A stretch of 64,000 bases of DNA from CAZYVD01 sp964651045. Lineage in GTDB: Bacteria > Zhuqueibacterota > QNDG01 > DSAB01. The DNA lies in assembly GCA_964651045.1 (NCBI GenBank), contig CAZYVD010000008.1, positions 5,900-69,899 on the forward strand. The letters run 5' to 3'. The notes beneath the pieces were generated by a model, which was not told where the DNA came from, did no database searches, and worked only from the letters and a program-made list of their open reading frames with translations. Below, piece by piece: positions 32,983-40,505 of this stretch; the stretch's first letter is position 1; every line of letters starts with the position of its first letter. Made by a program: the position numbers and the translations under genes.

Positions 32983-33798
32983 ATGAATAAGACGACAAGA
33001 CCCATAAAAAGACTCGGACAGAATTTTTTGAAAGACAAGGCAGTGGCCAGAAAGATAGTGGATTCTATGAATATTTGCCGCGGCGATAAGGTTTTAGAGA
33101 TTGGTTGCGGTGAGGGCATCCTAACAGAATATTTGATAAAAAGCAGTGCAGCGGGAGTATATGGCGTTGAAATAGACACAAGGCTCGTGCAACTGTTAAA
33201 GGAAAAGTTTGGTGATACCTCCAAATTTGTACTGATCGAAGGCGATATTTTGGGGATCGATTTCTCTTCGATGGTTTCAGGTGGAGAAAAATTGAGGGTT
33301 GTTGGAAACATTCCTTACAACATAACATCACCAATACTGTTTCACATGCTCGACTGGCGCTCTGCCATAAATGATTTTACAATAATGGTTCAGAAGGAGG
33401 TTGCCGAGCGTTTGAGAAGCAGTCCTGGAGTAAAGACATATGGAGTTCCCTCGATTTTGTTTCAGATGTATGGTCAGATAAAGATTTTGTTTTCTGTTTC
33501 GAGAAGATCGTTCTATCCAGCCCCGTGTGTAGATTCGGTTGTTGTAAATTATAAATTTTTTAAAGACTCAAGATATGAGTTGATAGATGAAGATTTTTTT
33601 AGATTGCTGGTAAGGAATCTATTCATGCACAGAAGAAAGATGCTTAAAACCACCTTAAGAAAATTTATTGGTAGAGGCGAGCCATTGGAAGGCCTGTGTG
33701 TGGATTTAAGGTTGAGACCAGAAAATCTTACCGTTGAACAATTTGCATCACTTAGTGACCAGCTGTTTAAAACCATGGGAAGGGAAAACCATGGATAG
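32983..33798 (+). CDS. rsmA: 16S rRNA dimethyladenosine transferase RsmA (KsgA)
   Basis: A 271-residue enzyme that dimethylates A1518 and A1519 of 16S rRNA late in 30S assembly. It starts RLGQNFLKDKAVARKIV. The SAM motif VLEIGCGEGILTEYL and acidic VYGVEID follow, and motif IV VVGNIPYNITSPI is the catalytic NLPY-like segment, here NIPY. The C-terminal helical domain has FMHRRKMLKTTLRKF. Its end overlaps the mgtE start by 8 bases. Confidence 0.97.
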   Translation: MNKTTRPIKRLGQNFLKDKAVARKIVDSMNICRGDKVLEIGCGEGILTEYLIKSSAAGVYGVEIDTRLVQLLKEKFGDTSKFVLIEGDILGIDFSSMVSGGEKLRVVGNIPYNITSPILFHMLDWRSAINDFTIMVQKEVAERLRSSPGVKTYGVPSILFQMYGQIKILFSVSRRSFYPAPCVDSVVVNYKFFKDSRYELIDEDFFRLLVRNLFMHRRKMLKTTLRKFIGRGEPLEGLCVDLRLRPENLTVEQFASLSDQLFKTMGRENHG

Positions 33799-35149
33799 AA
33801 TTAAAACCGACTCAAATGAGATATTTGAGATCATAGAAAAGCTGATCGAAAAAGAGGATTGGTCGGTCCTCAAACAGATACTCATTGATATTCATCCTGC
33901 AGATCTTGCAGAGATTGTAATGCGACTCGACAGGAATGAGAGAGAGAGAGTATTTGAGAATCTTGGGCCAGAGCGAGCCGCAGAAGTACTGGTAGAACTC
34001 GATTCTCCAATACGACAGGACATACTGAAAAATATTAATGAGACAAGACTGGTCAGGATTGTAGGGTCTATGGATTCAGATGATGCAACCGATATAATTG
34101 GTGAGTTGGAAGAGGATACTGCCAAGAGAGTCTTAGAATCCATGCCCTCAAAAGAACACCATGAAGTCGAGACTCTTCTGGTCCATGATGAAGAGACAGC
34201 CGGCGGTATCATGGCACTCGAGATTGTGGCTGTCAATGAGGAGAAGACTGCTCATCAGGCACTGGAGGAGTTAAGAAATAAGGCCGATGAAGTAGAGGAT
34301 GTTTACAACATCTATGTTATTGATTCAAAGAGAAGATTGAAGGGAGTGGCTTCATTGAAAGATGTTGTGCTTGCAGATCCTCAAACAAGATTGTCCGAGA
34401 TTATGGACCGAGATGCGGTTTTTATTCACCATGATATGGATCAGGAGGAGGTGGCAAACATATTTCACAAATACAACCTTGTTGCAGCACCTGTTGTGGA
34501 TAAAGAGGGCAGACTCATTGGACGAATCACAGTTGATGATGTTCTAGATGTCGTTGAGGAGGAGGCGAGTGAGGACATATCTCTTATGGCTGGTATTACA
34601 GATGAGGAGATACGAGGAAGATCGATTTTTAGGGCATCAGGGGTCAGGCTTCCATGGCTGTTGATAGCATTTGGAGGAGAGATCGTGTCTGCTGTTGTGA
34701 TGAGTCATTTCAAGACCTCGCTGAATCAAATAGTGGCCTCTGCATTTTTCATACCGCTAATAATGGCAATGGGAGGAAATACAGGCATGCAGTCTGCGAC
34801 TGTTGTGATTAGGGGTCTTGCTACTGGAGATATAAATTTGCGAGATACAGGAAGAAGATTGTTTAAAGAGATAGGAGCGGTATTTCTAAATGGCATTGTA
34901 ATATCTTTGCTGCTTTTTGGGGTTGCAGTCATCTGGCTTCAGCAGCCGAGATTTGGTCTTATACTTGCAGTTGCAATGATGTCTGTTCTTTTTAATGCAA
35001 CCTTTATGGGCACAATGATTCCATTTTTACTTAAGCGGCTGGGAGTAGATCCTGCAATCGCAACAGGTCCTTTTATTACAACATCTAATGATATTCTTGG
35101 TCTGGTTGTCTATTTTGGAATAATGTCAATATTTTTCAACTGGCTGTGA
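33791..35149 (+). CDS. mgtE: Magnesium channel/transporter MgtE
   Basis: About 452 residues. The start ATG at 33791 has GGAAGGG upstream and overlaps the rsmA end. An N-terminal acidic MgtE-N superhelix (about 15-125), two CBS domains (about 130-255, with YNIYVIDSKRRLKGV and NLVAAPVVDKEGRLIG) and a long plug helix are followed by five membrane helices (about 280-450) with PLIMAMGGNTGMQSATVV, the conserved pore segment. The cytoplasmic part senses magnesium and closes the channel. Placement between rsmA and recO is part of the long operon. Confidence 0.96.
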   Translation: MDRIKTDSNEIFEIIEKLIEKEDWSVLKQILIDIHPADLAEIVMRLDRNERERVFENLGPERAAEVLVELDSPIRQDILKNINETRLVRIVGSMDSDDATDIIGELEEDTAKRVLESMPSKEHHEVETLLVHDEETAGGIMALEIVAVNEEKTAHQALEELRNKADEVEDVYNIYVIDSKRRLKGVASLKDVVLADPQTRLSEIMDRDAVFIHHDMDQEEVANIFHKYNLVAAPVVDKEGRLIGRITVDDVLDVVEEEASEDISLMAGITDEEIRGRSIFRASGVRLPWLLIAFGGEIVSAVVMSHFKTSLNQIVASAFFIPLIMAMGGNTGMQSATVVIRGLATGDINLRDTGRRLFKEIGAVFLNGIVISLLLFGVAVIWLQQPRFGLILAVAMMSVLFNATFMGTMIPFLLKRLGVDPAIATGPFITTSNDILGLVVYFGIMSIFFNWL

Positions 35150-35157
35150 GGTGAGGC

Positions 35158-35937
35158 TTGTCGATAAGGAAGACAGAGGCAGTAGTGCTGAAAGGCTGGA
35201 AGATGGGAGAGACCTCGAAAATTCTCTCTCTTTACACAAGAGATTTTGGAAAGATTAGAGCGGTTGCAAAGGGAGCAAGGGGTTTGAGGAGTAAATTTAA
35301 GGGATGTCTTGAACCTCTTACACATATAGGGATAGTCTATTATGATAAAAGGACAAGAGATCTTCAACTTCTTAGCAGTGCCTATCTCATTGATCCTCAT
35401 CTTGGAATAATCGGTGATATTAAACGAACAACATTGGGGCTGGCTGCAGCAGAGCTGGTCGAGAGGGCAGTAGCCGGAGAGGAGCCTCACACACGGCTCT
35501 TTGACCTTTTAACCTATACACTCGGGTTTCTCGGTAAAACTTCAGGGTTTTTGGAGGGAGTGTTCTGGTTCTTTGAGAGCCACTTTATAAATCTGATGGG
35601 ATATAAGCCCAGATGGAGTATGTGCCTCATGTGCGGCAAGTCACTCGGTATAGGAGGAGCCTATTTCCAGCCCCAGAATGGGGGGCTGCTCTGCAGTGAA
35701 TGCGGTCGTGGTGGGGGAGGTCTAGTGGTAGAGAGTGAGACCCTTGAGATTCTATACTGGCTTCAGAAGGATGATATCAATGACGTTGAGAAGTTAGACC
35801 CAACACCTGCACAGAAATCTGAGATTCGAAAGATGTTCGATATCTATTTTAAAACTCATATTGAACACATGAGAAGCCTTAAATCTCTTGCATTATACTA
35901 TGAATTGGAGAATGGAGATAAAGAGCCGAGGAGGTAA
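35158..35937 (+). CDS. recO: DNA repair protein RecO
   Basis: A 259-residue protein with an N-terminal OB fold (TEAVVLKGWKMGETSKILSLYT, split here into its strands, then GARGLRSKFKGCLEP) and a zinc finger Cys4 (CLMCGKSLG and CSECGRG). RecO loads RecA with RecR on SSB-coated DNA. The start is TTG at 35158 with GAGG 6 bases upstream. It follows mgtE by 8 bases and precedes glyQS, whose TTG start lies 2 bases after its stop codon. Confidence 0.93.
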   Translation: MSIRKTEAVVLKGWKMGETSKILSLYTRDFGKIRAVAKGARGLRSKFKGCLEPLTHIGIVYYDKRTRDLQLLSSAYLIDPHLGIIGDIKRTTLGLAAAELVERAVAGEEPHTRLFDLLTYTLGFLGKTSGFLEGVFWFFESHFINLMGYKPRWSMCLMCGKSLGIGGAYFQPQNGGLLCSECGRGGGGLVVESETLEILYWLQKDDINDVEKLDPTPAQKSEIRKMFDIYFKTHIEHMRSLKSLALYYELENGDKEPRR

Positions 35938-35939
35938 TA

Positions 35940-37268
35940 TTGAGTGTTTCAATGGAAAAGATTGTCTCTCTCTGTAAGAGGAGAGGATTTTTATTTCAGT
36001 CGAGTGAGATATACGGTGGACTGAATGCCTGTTATGATTATGGACCGCTTGGAGTAGAGCTGAAGAGAAACATAAAGAACTACTGGTGGAGGTCAATGGT
36101 ATATGAACATGAGAACATTGTGGGTCTTGATGCTGCAATACTAATGCATCCGAAAGTATGGGAGGCATCTGGTCATGTTTCTGAATTTACAGACCCTCTG
36201 GTTGACTGCAGGAACTGTAAACAGCGTTTTCGGGAGGATGAGATCGATCCAGAAAAATGGGAGAGGCGGCAGTGTCCGAGATGTGGTAAGGTTGGATCTC
36301 TCACAGATGCCAGAAAATTTAATTTGATGTTTAAGACCCATATGGGGCCAGTTGAAGAAGACTCATCATTGATTTATCTGAGACCTGAGACTGCACAGGG
36401 AATTTATGTAAATTATAAAAATATTATTGAGACATCAAGGATGAAGATACCATTTGGAATAGCACAGACAGGCAAAGCCTTTAGGAACGAAATCACACCA
36501 GGCAATTTTATATTTCGGACAAGAGAGTTCGAGCAGATGGAAATGCAGTACTTTGTCAAACCTGGAGAGGATGAAGAGGCATTTCAATACTGGAAAGAGA
36601 AGAGAATGAAGTGGTATGAATCTCTGGGGATAAGAAAAGAAAAGTTGCGTTTTCATCAACATGGAAAGGATGAGCTTGCACATTACGCCAGGGATGCTTT
36701 TGATATTGAATACGAATTTCCTATTGGGTGGAAAGAGCTGGAGGGGATTCATAATAGGACAGATTTTGATCTTTCGAGACATCAGGAGTATTCTGGAAAG
36801 GATTTATCCTATTTTGACGATGCTGTTCGGGAAAGGTACATACCATATATTATCGAGACTTCTGCAGGTGTCGACCGTACACTTCTTACATGCCTAATAG
36901 ATGGTTATGAGGAAGAAGAGCTTGAAAAGGAGAAGCGTACTGTTCTTCATCTGGATCCGAAGATCGCACCATATAAGGCAGCTGTTTTTCCGCTTGTGAA
37001 TAGGGACGGGATGCCTGAGATTGCAAAAAAAATTGCAGAAGATTTAATGGGAAAATTTCTCGTGTTTTTTGATACCTCAGGGGCAATAGGTAGAAGGTAC
37101 AGGAGACAGGATGAGGCTGGAACTCCATACTGTATCACTGTCGATTCTCAGACTCTACAGGATGATACTGTGACAATCAGAGACCGTGATACGATGGACC
37201 AGATCAGAGTAAAAGTTAATAAAATAGGAGTAGAACTTAGAAACAGAATATGGAGAAGAAAAATTTGA
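35940..37268 (+). CDS. glyQS: Glycyl-tRNA synthetase, dimeric (alpha2) type
   Basis: A 442-residue class II synthetase. Motif 1 near YDYGPLGVELKRNIK, motif 2 FGIAQTGKAFRNEITP with RTREFEQMEMQYF, and the YFDDAVRERYIPYIIETSAGVDR region including motif 3-like GVDRTLL are visible. The C-terminal anticodon-binding domain has IAPYKAAVFPL. The start is TTG at 35940: AGGAGG lies 5 bases upstream, while the next ATG is 17 bases away. Its last 19 bases overlap the following gene. Confidence 0.96.
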   Translation: MSVSMEKIVSLCKRRGFLFQSSEIYGGLNACYDYGPLGVELKRNIKNYWWRSMVYEHENIVGLDAAILMHPKVWEASGHVSEFTDPLVDCRNCKQRFREDEIDPEKWERRQCPRCGKVGSLTDARKFNLMFKTHMGPVEEDSSLIYLRPETAQGIYVNYKNIIETSRMKIPFGIAQTGKAFRNEITPGNFIFRTREFEQMEMQYFVKPGEDEEAFQYWKEKRMKWYESLGIRKEKLRFHQHGKDELAHYARDAFDIEYEFPIGWKELEGIHNRTDFDLSRHQEYSGKDLSYFDDAVRERYIPYIIETSAGVDRTLLTCLIDGYEEEELEKEKRTVLHLDPKIAPYKAAVFPLVNRDGMPEIAKKIAEDLMGKFLVFFDTSGAIGRRYRRQDEAGTPYCITVDSQTLQDDTVTIRDRDTMDQIRVKVNKIGVELRNRIWRRKI

Positions 37269-38149
37269 TGAGAGCAGGAATTTTAATCGGTCTTGTTGTT
37301 TGTTTTTTTATTACTGGATTTTCCAGTAGCGCTTTGTCAAAGGTCATAATGGAGGATGCAGAGAAAAAAGAAAAAAAAGAGGAAAAACTCTGGAAAAGAA
37401 AACTTGTTGCTCAAATAAATTTTTCTCAATTTGGATATTCGAACTGGGCAAAGGGCGGTCAGAATGCAATTTCATGGAACACGCGTGTTGAGGGAGAGGT
37501 AATTAGAAATGGCGGCATGTTGAGTCTTGACCTGACAGGCATCATGGAATTTGGACAGACGAAACAGGAGGGTGCAAAGATTAGAAATTCAAAAGACAAG
37601 ATAGATGTGGATTGCTCACTTTCATGGAAGGTTGGGTCTTATGTTAATCCAAATTTTACGTTTGGCCTGCTTACTCAGTTTACAACCGGTTACGACTATT
37701 CTAAAACACCAGCGGTTCCAAAATCGAATTTTTTTGATCCTGCCTATCTTACTCAGAGTCTTGGTGCAAAGATAAATGTGAAGAATATATTTAAGAGTGA
37801 GCTTGGGATCGGTTTAAAAGAGACAATTACAAACAAATATAATCAGTATGCCGATAATCCAGAAACAGAAGAGGTGGAGAAGTACAGATTCGAAGAAGGA
37901 ATAGAATCGAAATCGAGACTGAACGTGGATATTCTTAATGGGCTAAATGTGCGTTCAAAGCTGGACATGTTTTCTTCGTTCAAGCATCTCAACATAATAG
38001 ATGTTGATTGGGATATTTTATTTACTTACAAGCTGAACAGATATATTACTGTTACATTTAATACACAGGTCATATATGATAGAGATGTTGTGAATAAAAC
38101 GCAAATCAAAGAGGAAATGGGATTAGGAATAAGCTATAGCTTCTTTTAA
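37250..38149 (+). CDS. DUF3078 outer-membrane beta-barrel-like protein
   Basis: A 299-residue exported protein with a signal peptide (about residues 7-30) and a short Lys/Glu linker. The body shows the DUF3078 signature: LVAQINFSQFGYSNWAKGGQN, in two parts with SNWAKGGQNAISW, then many beta-strands with aromatic girdles, ending ISYSFF. DUF3078 proteins are FCB-group outer-membrane proteins of unknown function. It starts inside the glyQS end (19-base overlap), which is unusual for an envelope gene and may only reflect the compact operon. Confidence 0.85.
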   Translation: MEKKNLMRAGILIGLVVCFFITGFSSSALSKVIMEDAEKKEKKEEKLWKRKLVAQINFSQFGYSNWAKGGQNAISWNTRVEGEVIRNGGMLSLDLTGIMEFGQTKQEGAKIRNSKDKIDVDCSLSWKVGSYVNPNFTFGLLTQFTTGYDYSKTPAVPKSNFFDPAYLTQSLGAKINVKNIFKSELGIGLKETITNKYNQYADNPETEEVEKYRFEEGIESKSRLNVDILNGLNVRSKLDMFSSFKHLNIIDVDWDILFTYKLNRYITVTFNTQVIYDRDVVNKTQIKEEMGLGISYSFF

Positions 38150-38161
38150 TCAATATATTAC

Positions 38162-38190
38162 TTGACAATGCGTAAAAATATTATTATTTT
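38162..38190 (+). promoter_or_regulatory. Promoter for the second ssb
   Basis: TTGACA (38162-38167), a 17-base spacer and TATTTT (38185-38190), about 46 bases before the ssb start at 38236. Confidence 0.5.
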
Positions 38191-38235
38191 TAGCATTGAT
38201 AGTAAGTTTTCTAAATAATATAAATGGAGGTCATG

Positions 38236-38655
38236 ATGGCCAAGGGAAGAGGAACAGTAAACAAAGTCATTTTGGTTGGTAGATTGGGTGCAGATCCGGA
38301 GTTAAAATATACTGCTTCTGGAAGAGCAAATGCAAGATTCAATCTTGCCACAAATCGGTTTTGGAAAGACCAGGATGGAAATAGAAAGGAGGAGACCGAT
38401 TGGCACAGAATATCTGCGTGGGGCAAACTTGCAGAAGTAATTGGTGAATGGTTAAAAAAGGGAAGTCTTGTCTATATAGAGGGAAGGCTTCAGACACGGT
38501 CATTTGAAGACTCTAATGGCGTTAAGAAGTGGATTACAGAAGTAGTCGCAGAAGATCTGGAGATGTTGGGAGGGAAAGGGGAAGGACAGATAGAAGAAGC
38601 GCCTCCAAACATACCGGTTGAAGGTGAGAGTGAAGATGAAGAGGTGCCCTTCTGA
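38236..38655 (+). CDS. ssb: Single-stranded DNA-binding protein (stand-alone copy, canonical tail)
   Basis: A 139-residue SSB. The OB fold covers about residues 8-110 (VNKVILVGRLGADPELKY, TDWHRISAWGKLAEV, LVYIEGRLQTRSFED). The tail is acidic and ends DEEVPF, matching the usual DDIPF tip that binds PriA, RecO, RecQ and other partners. The ATG at 38236 is chosen because GGAGG sits 5 bases before it; an upstream ATG would begin before the ribosome site. It has its own promoter and is followed by a strong terminator, so it is independently expressed. Confidence 0.95.
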   Translation: MAKGRGTVNKVILVGRLGADPELKYTASGRANARFNLATNRFWKDQDGNRKEETDWHRISAWGKLAEVIGEWLKKGSLVYIEGRLQTRSFEDSNGVKKWITEVVAEDLEMLGGKGEGQIEEAPPNIPVEGESEDEEVPF

Positions 38656-38662
38656 TAAATAG

Positions 38663-38704
38663 AAAATAAAAAGGCCAGTACATTACCCCTGGCCTTTTTA
38701 TTTT
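38663..38704 (+). terminator. Strong bidirectional rho-independent terminator
   Basis: A perfect 16-bp inverted repeat with core GGCCAG/CTGGCC and a 10-base loop, with A-rich left and T-rich right flanks (TTTTTATTTT). It lies 8 bases after the ssb stop codon. Confidence 0.9.
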
Positions 38705-38835
38705 CTCTCCTCTATAACTATATAATATTCTTGCCAATATAGAACTTTTTAAAACAACGTCTTGCCTCAAAAAAAATGTAGCCGAAGATACTGGCAAGAG
38801 ATACAAATTATCCTCTAAAAACAAATCCCCCTATA

Positions 38836-38858
38836 ATCCCCCTTTGACAAAGGGGGAT
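38836..38858. repeat. 23-base palindrome of the CCCCCTTTG-CAAAGGGGG type
   Basis: ATCCCCCTTTG (38836-38846) and CAAAGGGGGAT (38848-38858) are perfect 11-bp arms around one central A. A second AATCCCCCT copy lies just before it (from 38824). Palindromes of this kind are scattered in many bacterial genomes as small repeats. Only one copy is in this window. Confidence 0.6.
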
Positions 38859-39179
38859 ATTAAATGCTGTAGGGATGATGAAAAGTAATATAGTTTTTCC
38901 TATATGATCGCCCAGTATATCTATGCCGGGCGTGCTCCTGAGTTTCGGCAAATTCTTAACTAAAAGTCGAATACTCAATTCATTTCAGGAATTCAGGCTT
39001 GTTTGGTAACCCATCTGTGTTAAAAGCTCTGTTTTGATAATGACAAAATCGATGAGATTAGATCATGCATGATAGATACAAAATGATTGACAAGAGAAAA
39101 TGTGCATGAACCTTCAAATTCAGATCACTTACCAGATAGAGGAATGAAAGATTGGATAGGATAAGTCTGTTAGTTTTCA

Positions 39180-39241
39180 TTTTGGATTGCGACGCCTTGG
39201 CGTCGCTTTTAAAAGCGGCAGAATGCCAGTGCAATCCAAAA
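39180..39241. repeat. 62-base cloverleaf-shaped inverted-repeat element
   Basis: An 11-bp outer stem (TTTTGGATTGC at 39180-39190 with GCAATCCAAAA at 39231-39241) encloses three hairpins in a row: GACGCC/GGCGTC with a TT turn (39191-39204), GCTTTT/AAAAGC (39205-39216), and GGCA/TGCC with loop GAA (39217-39227). The element is much richer in G+C than its surroundings. It may be a dispersed repeat (REP/MITE-like), an RNA, or a recombination site. Confidence 0.6.
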
Positions 39242-39297
39242 AAAGAGAATACTTATTTTTTTAGTATAGTATATATAGAGATTTTCAATATCATTCC

Positions 39298-39311
39298 CAA
39301 ACTGCAGTTTG
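39298..39311. repeat. 14-bp perfect palindrome
   Basis: CAAACTGCAGTTTG reads the same on both strands. It lies about 220 bases before the tlpA-like gene, too far for a simple operator of that promoter. Confidence 0.4.
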
Positions 39312-39471
39312 AGAGTTAGAAAATATTTGGTCCTTGTGCCCATAATTAATTCTCCTGTTTTATGGTTACATCTATTATGAGACAACGACCAATTTTTTTA
39401 AAAGTTCAATTCCTCTAAAGTTACTTTATTTTTGAGTCAATGCGGTGAACCGGATATTTGAAAATAATTTG

Positions 39472-39500
39472 TTGCATAATTTAAGATAATATATTATAAT
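39472..39500 (+). promoter_or_regulatory. Sigma-70 type promoter for the TlpA-like gene
   Basis: TTGCAT (39472-39477), a 17-base spacer and a perfect TATAAT (39495-39500). GGAGG follows 6 bases before the ATG at 39533. Confidence 0.7.
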
Positions 39501-39532
39501 ATATTGATATTAATTTAAATTATGGAGGAATC

Positions 39533-40408
39533 ATGAAGAATCTGATTATCGTCTCTTTTATTATGCTATTTTTATCTGTGAGCCTTGTTGCTCAGGATGA
39601 TGTGATGAGACAGATTTATCAATTTTACAAAGATGCAAAATATGAAGAGGCTCTAAAACTGGTCGACAAGACAATTCAAGAAAAGGGAGAGTCGCCACAG
39701 TTAATGCAGTTCAAGTATTACATCTTGAAGAACCTGGAAAGATATCAGGATGCATTGAACATAATAGTCGAACAGGAAAAGAATTCTAAAAGAAAATCCC
39801 CATGGAATTGTATAGAAATTGCAGACCTATATCTTAAGATGAACAACAGCGACAAGAGTCTTGAATGGCTTCAGGAAGCAGTCAACAGAGGTTTTATCGA
39901 TTATCATACACTAGAGAGTGACGATTTTAAATTAATTAAAGGTGATGAGAGATTTGCCAATCTTATTACAAAAATAAAGGACAACCTTGGAATTGGGAAG
40001 CCTGCGAAGGATTTTACTGTAGAACTTACAAATGGTGAAAAGTTTGTTCTTTCAAAACAGAAGGGTAAGGTTGTGCTGATTGATTTCTGGGCGAGCTGGT
40101 GCGGACCGTGCAGGGCAGAGATGCCAAATGTCAAAAAGCTATATGAGAAATATGGTCCAAAGGGTCTTGTGATTATCGGGATAAGTCTCGATAACAGCAA
40201 GGAGGATATGGAAAAGTATATTAAGGAAAGTGGCCTGAGTTGGAATTTTGCATTTTCAGGCAAGGGATGGAAAGATGAAACTGCCGAAATGTATGGAGTT
40301 AATTCGATTCCATCTATGTGGCTCGTGGACAGGGATGGAATTCTGTACCAGTTTGGTCTGAGAGGAGAAAAGCTTGAAGAGGCAGTTGCAGAACTAATCT
40401 CAAAATAA
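39533..40408 (+). CDS. Exported TlpA/ResA-like thioredoxin with N-terminal TPR region
   Basis: A 291-residue protein. A signal peptide (about residues 1-20, SLVAQ) is followed by a helical region of about 20-150 with TPR-like helices (YKDAKYEEALKLVDK, YQDALNIIVEQ, then NNSDKSLEWLQEAV). The thioredoxin-like domain starts at about 155 with KPAKDFTV and has the redox motif WCGPC (Trp189, Cys190, Cys193) and the cis-Pro segment VNSIPSMWLVDRDG. The role is probably disulfide reduction or repair in the periplasm, e.g. cytochrome c maturation; no ccm genes are near. It has its own promoter and a shared terminator. Confidence 0.9.
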   Translation: MKNLIIVSFIMLFLSVSLVAQDDVMRQIYQFYKDAKYEEALKLVDKTIQEKGESPQLMQFKYYILKNLERYQDALNIIVEQEKNSKRKSPWNCIEIADLYLKMNNSDKSLEWLQEAVNRGFIDYHTLESDDFKLIKGDERFANLITKIKDNLGIGKPAKDFTVELTNGEKFVLSKQKGKVVLIDFWASWCGPCRAEMPNVKKLYEKYGPKGLVIIGISLDNSKEDMEKYIKESGLSWNFAFSGKGWKDETAEMYGVNSIPSMWLVDRDGILYQFGLRGEKLEEAVAELISK

Positions 40409-40421
40409 GGTTAACCGTTAA

Positions 40422-40462
40422 TAAAATATGCGGCACACATCTTGAGTGTGCCGCATATTTTA
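40422..40462. terminator. Bidirectional terminator between convergent genes
   Basis: A perfect 17-bp inverted repeat (core ATGCGGCACAC with GTGTGCCGCAT, 7-base loop) with A/T-rich flanks on both sides lies between the TlpA-like gene and the convergent peptidase gene. Confidence 0.88.
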
Positions 40463-40505
40463 ATATTAAATAAGATTTGTATTGTTGCACGATTCTATTA
40501 CACTT

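Larger units (their letters stand above)
38705..39471. other. Gene-free stretch with palindromic elements
   Basis: I see no credible coding region in these 767 bases on either strand: frames are short and lack ribosome sites. It contains a CCCCC/GGGGG palindrome at 38836-38858, a 5-bp hairpin with CGCCC and GGGCG near 38909-38932, the cloverleaf-shaped inverted repeat at 39180-39241 and a 14-bp palindrome at 39298-39311. The remainder looks like plain AT-rich intergenic DNA. Confidence 0.7.
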
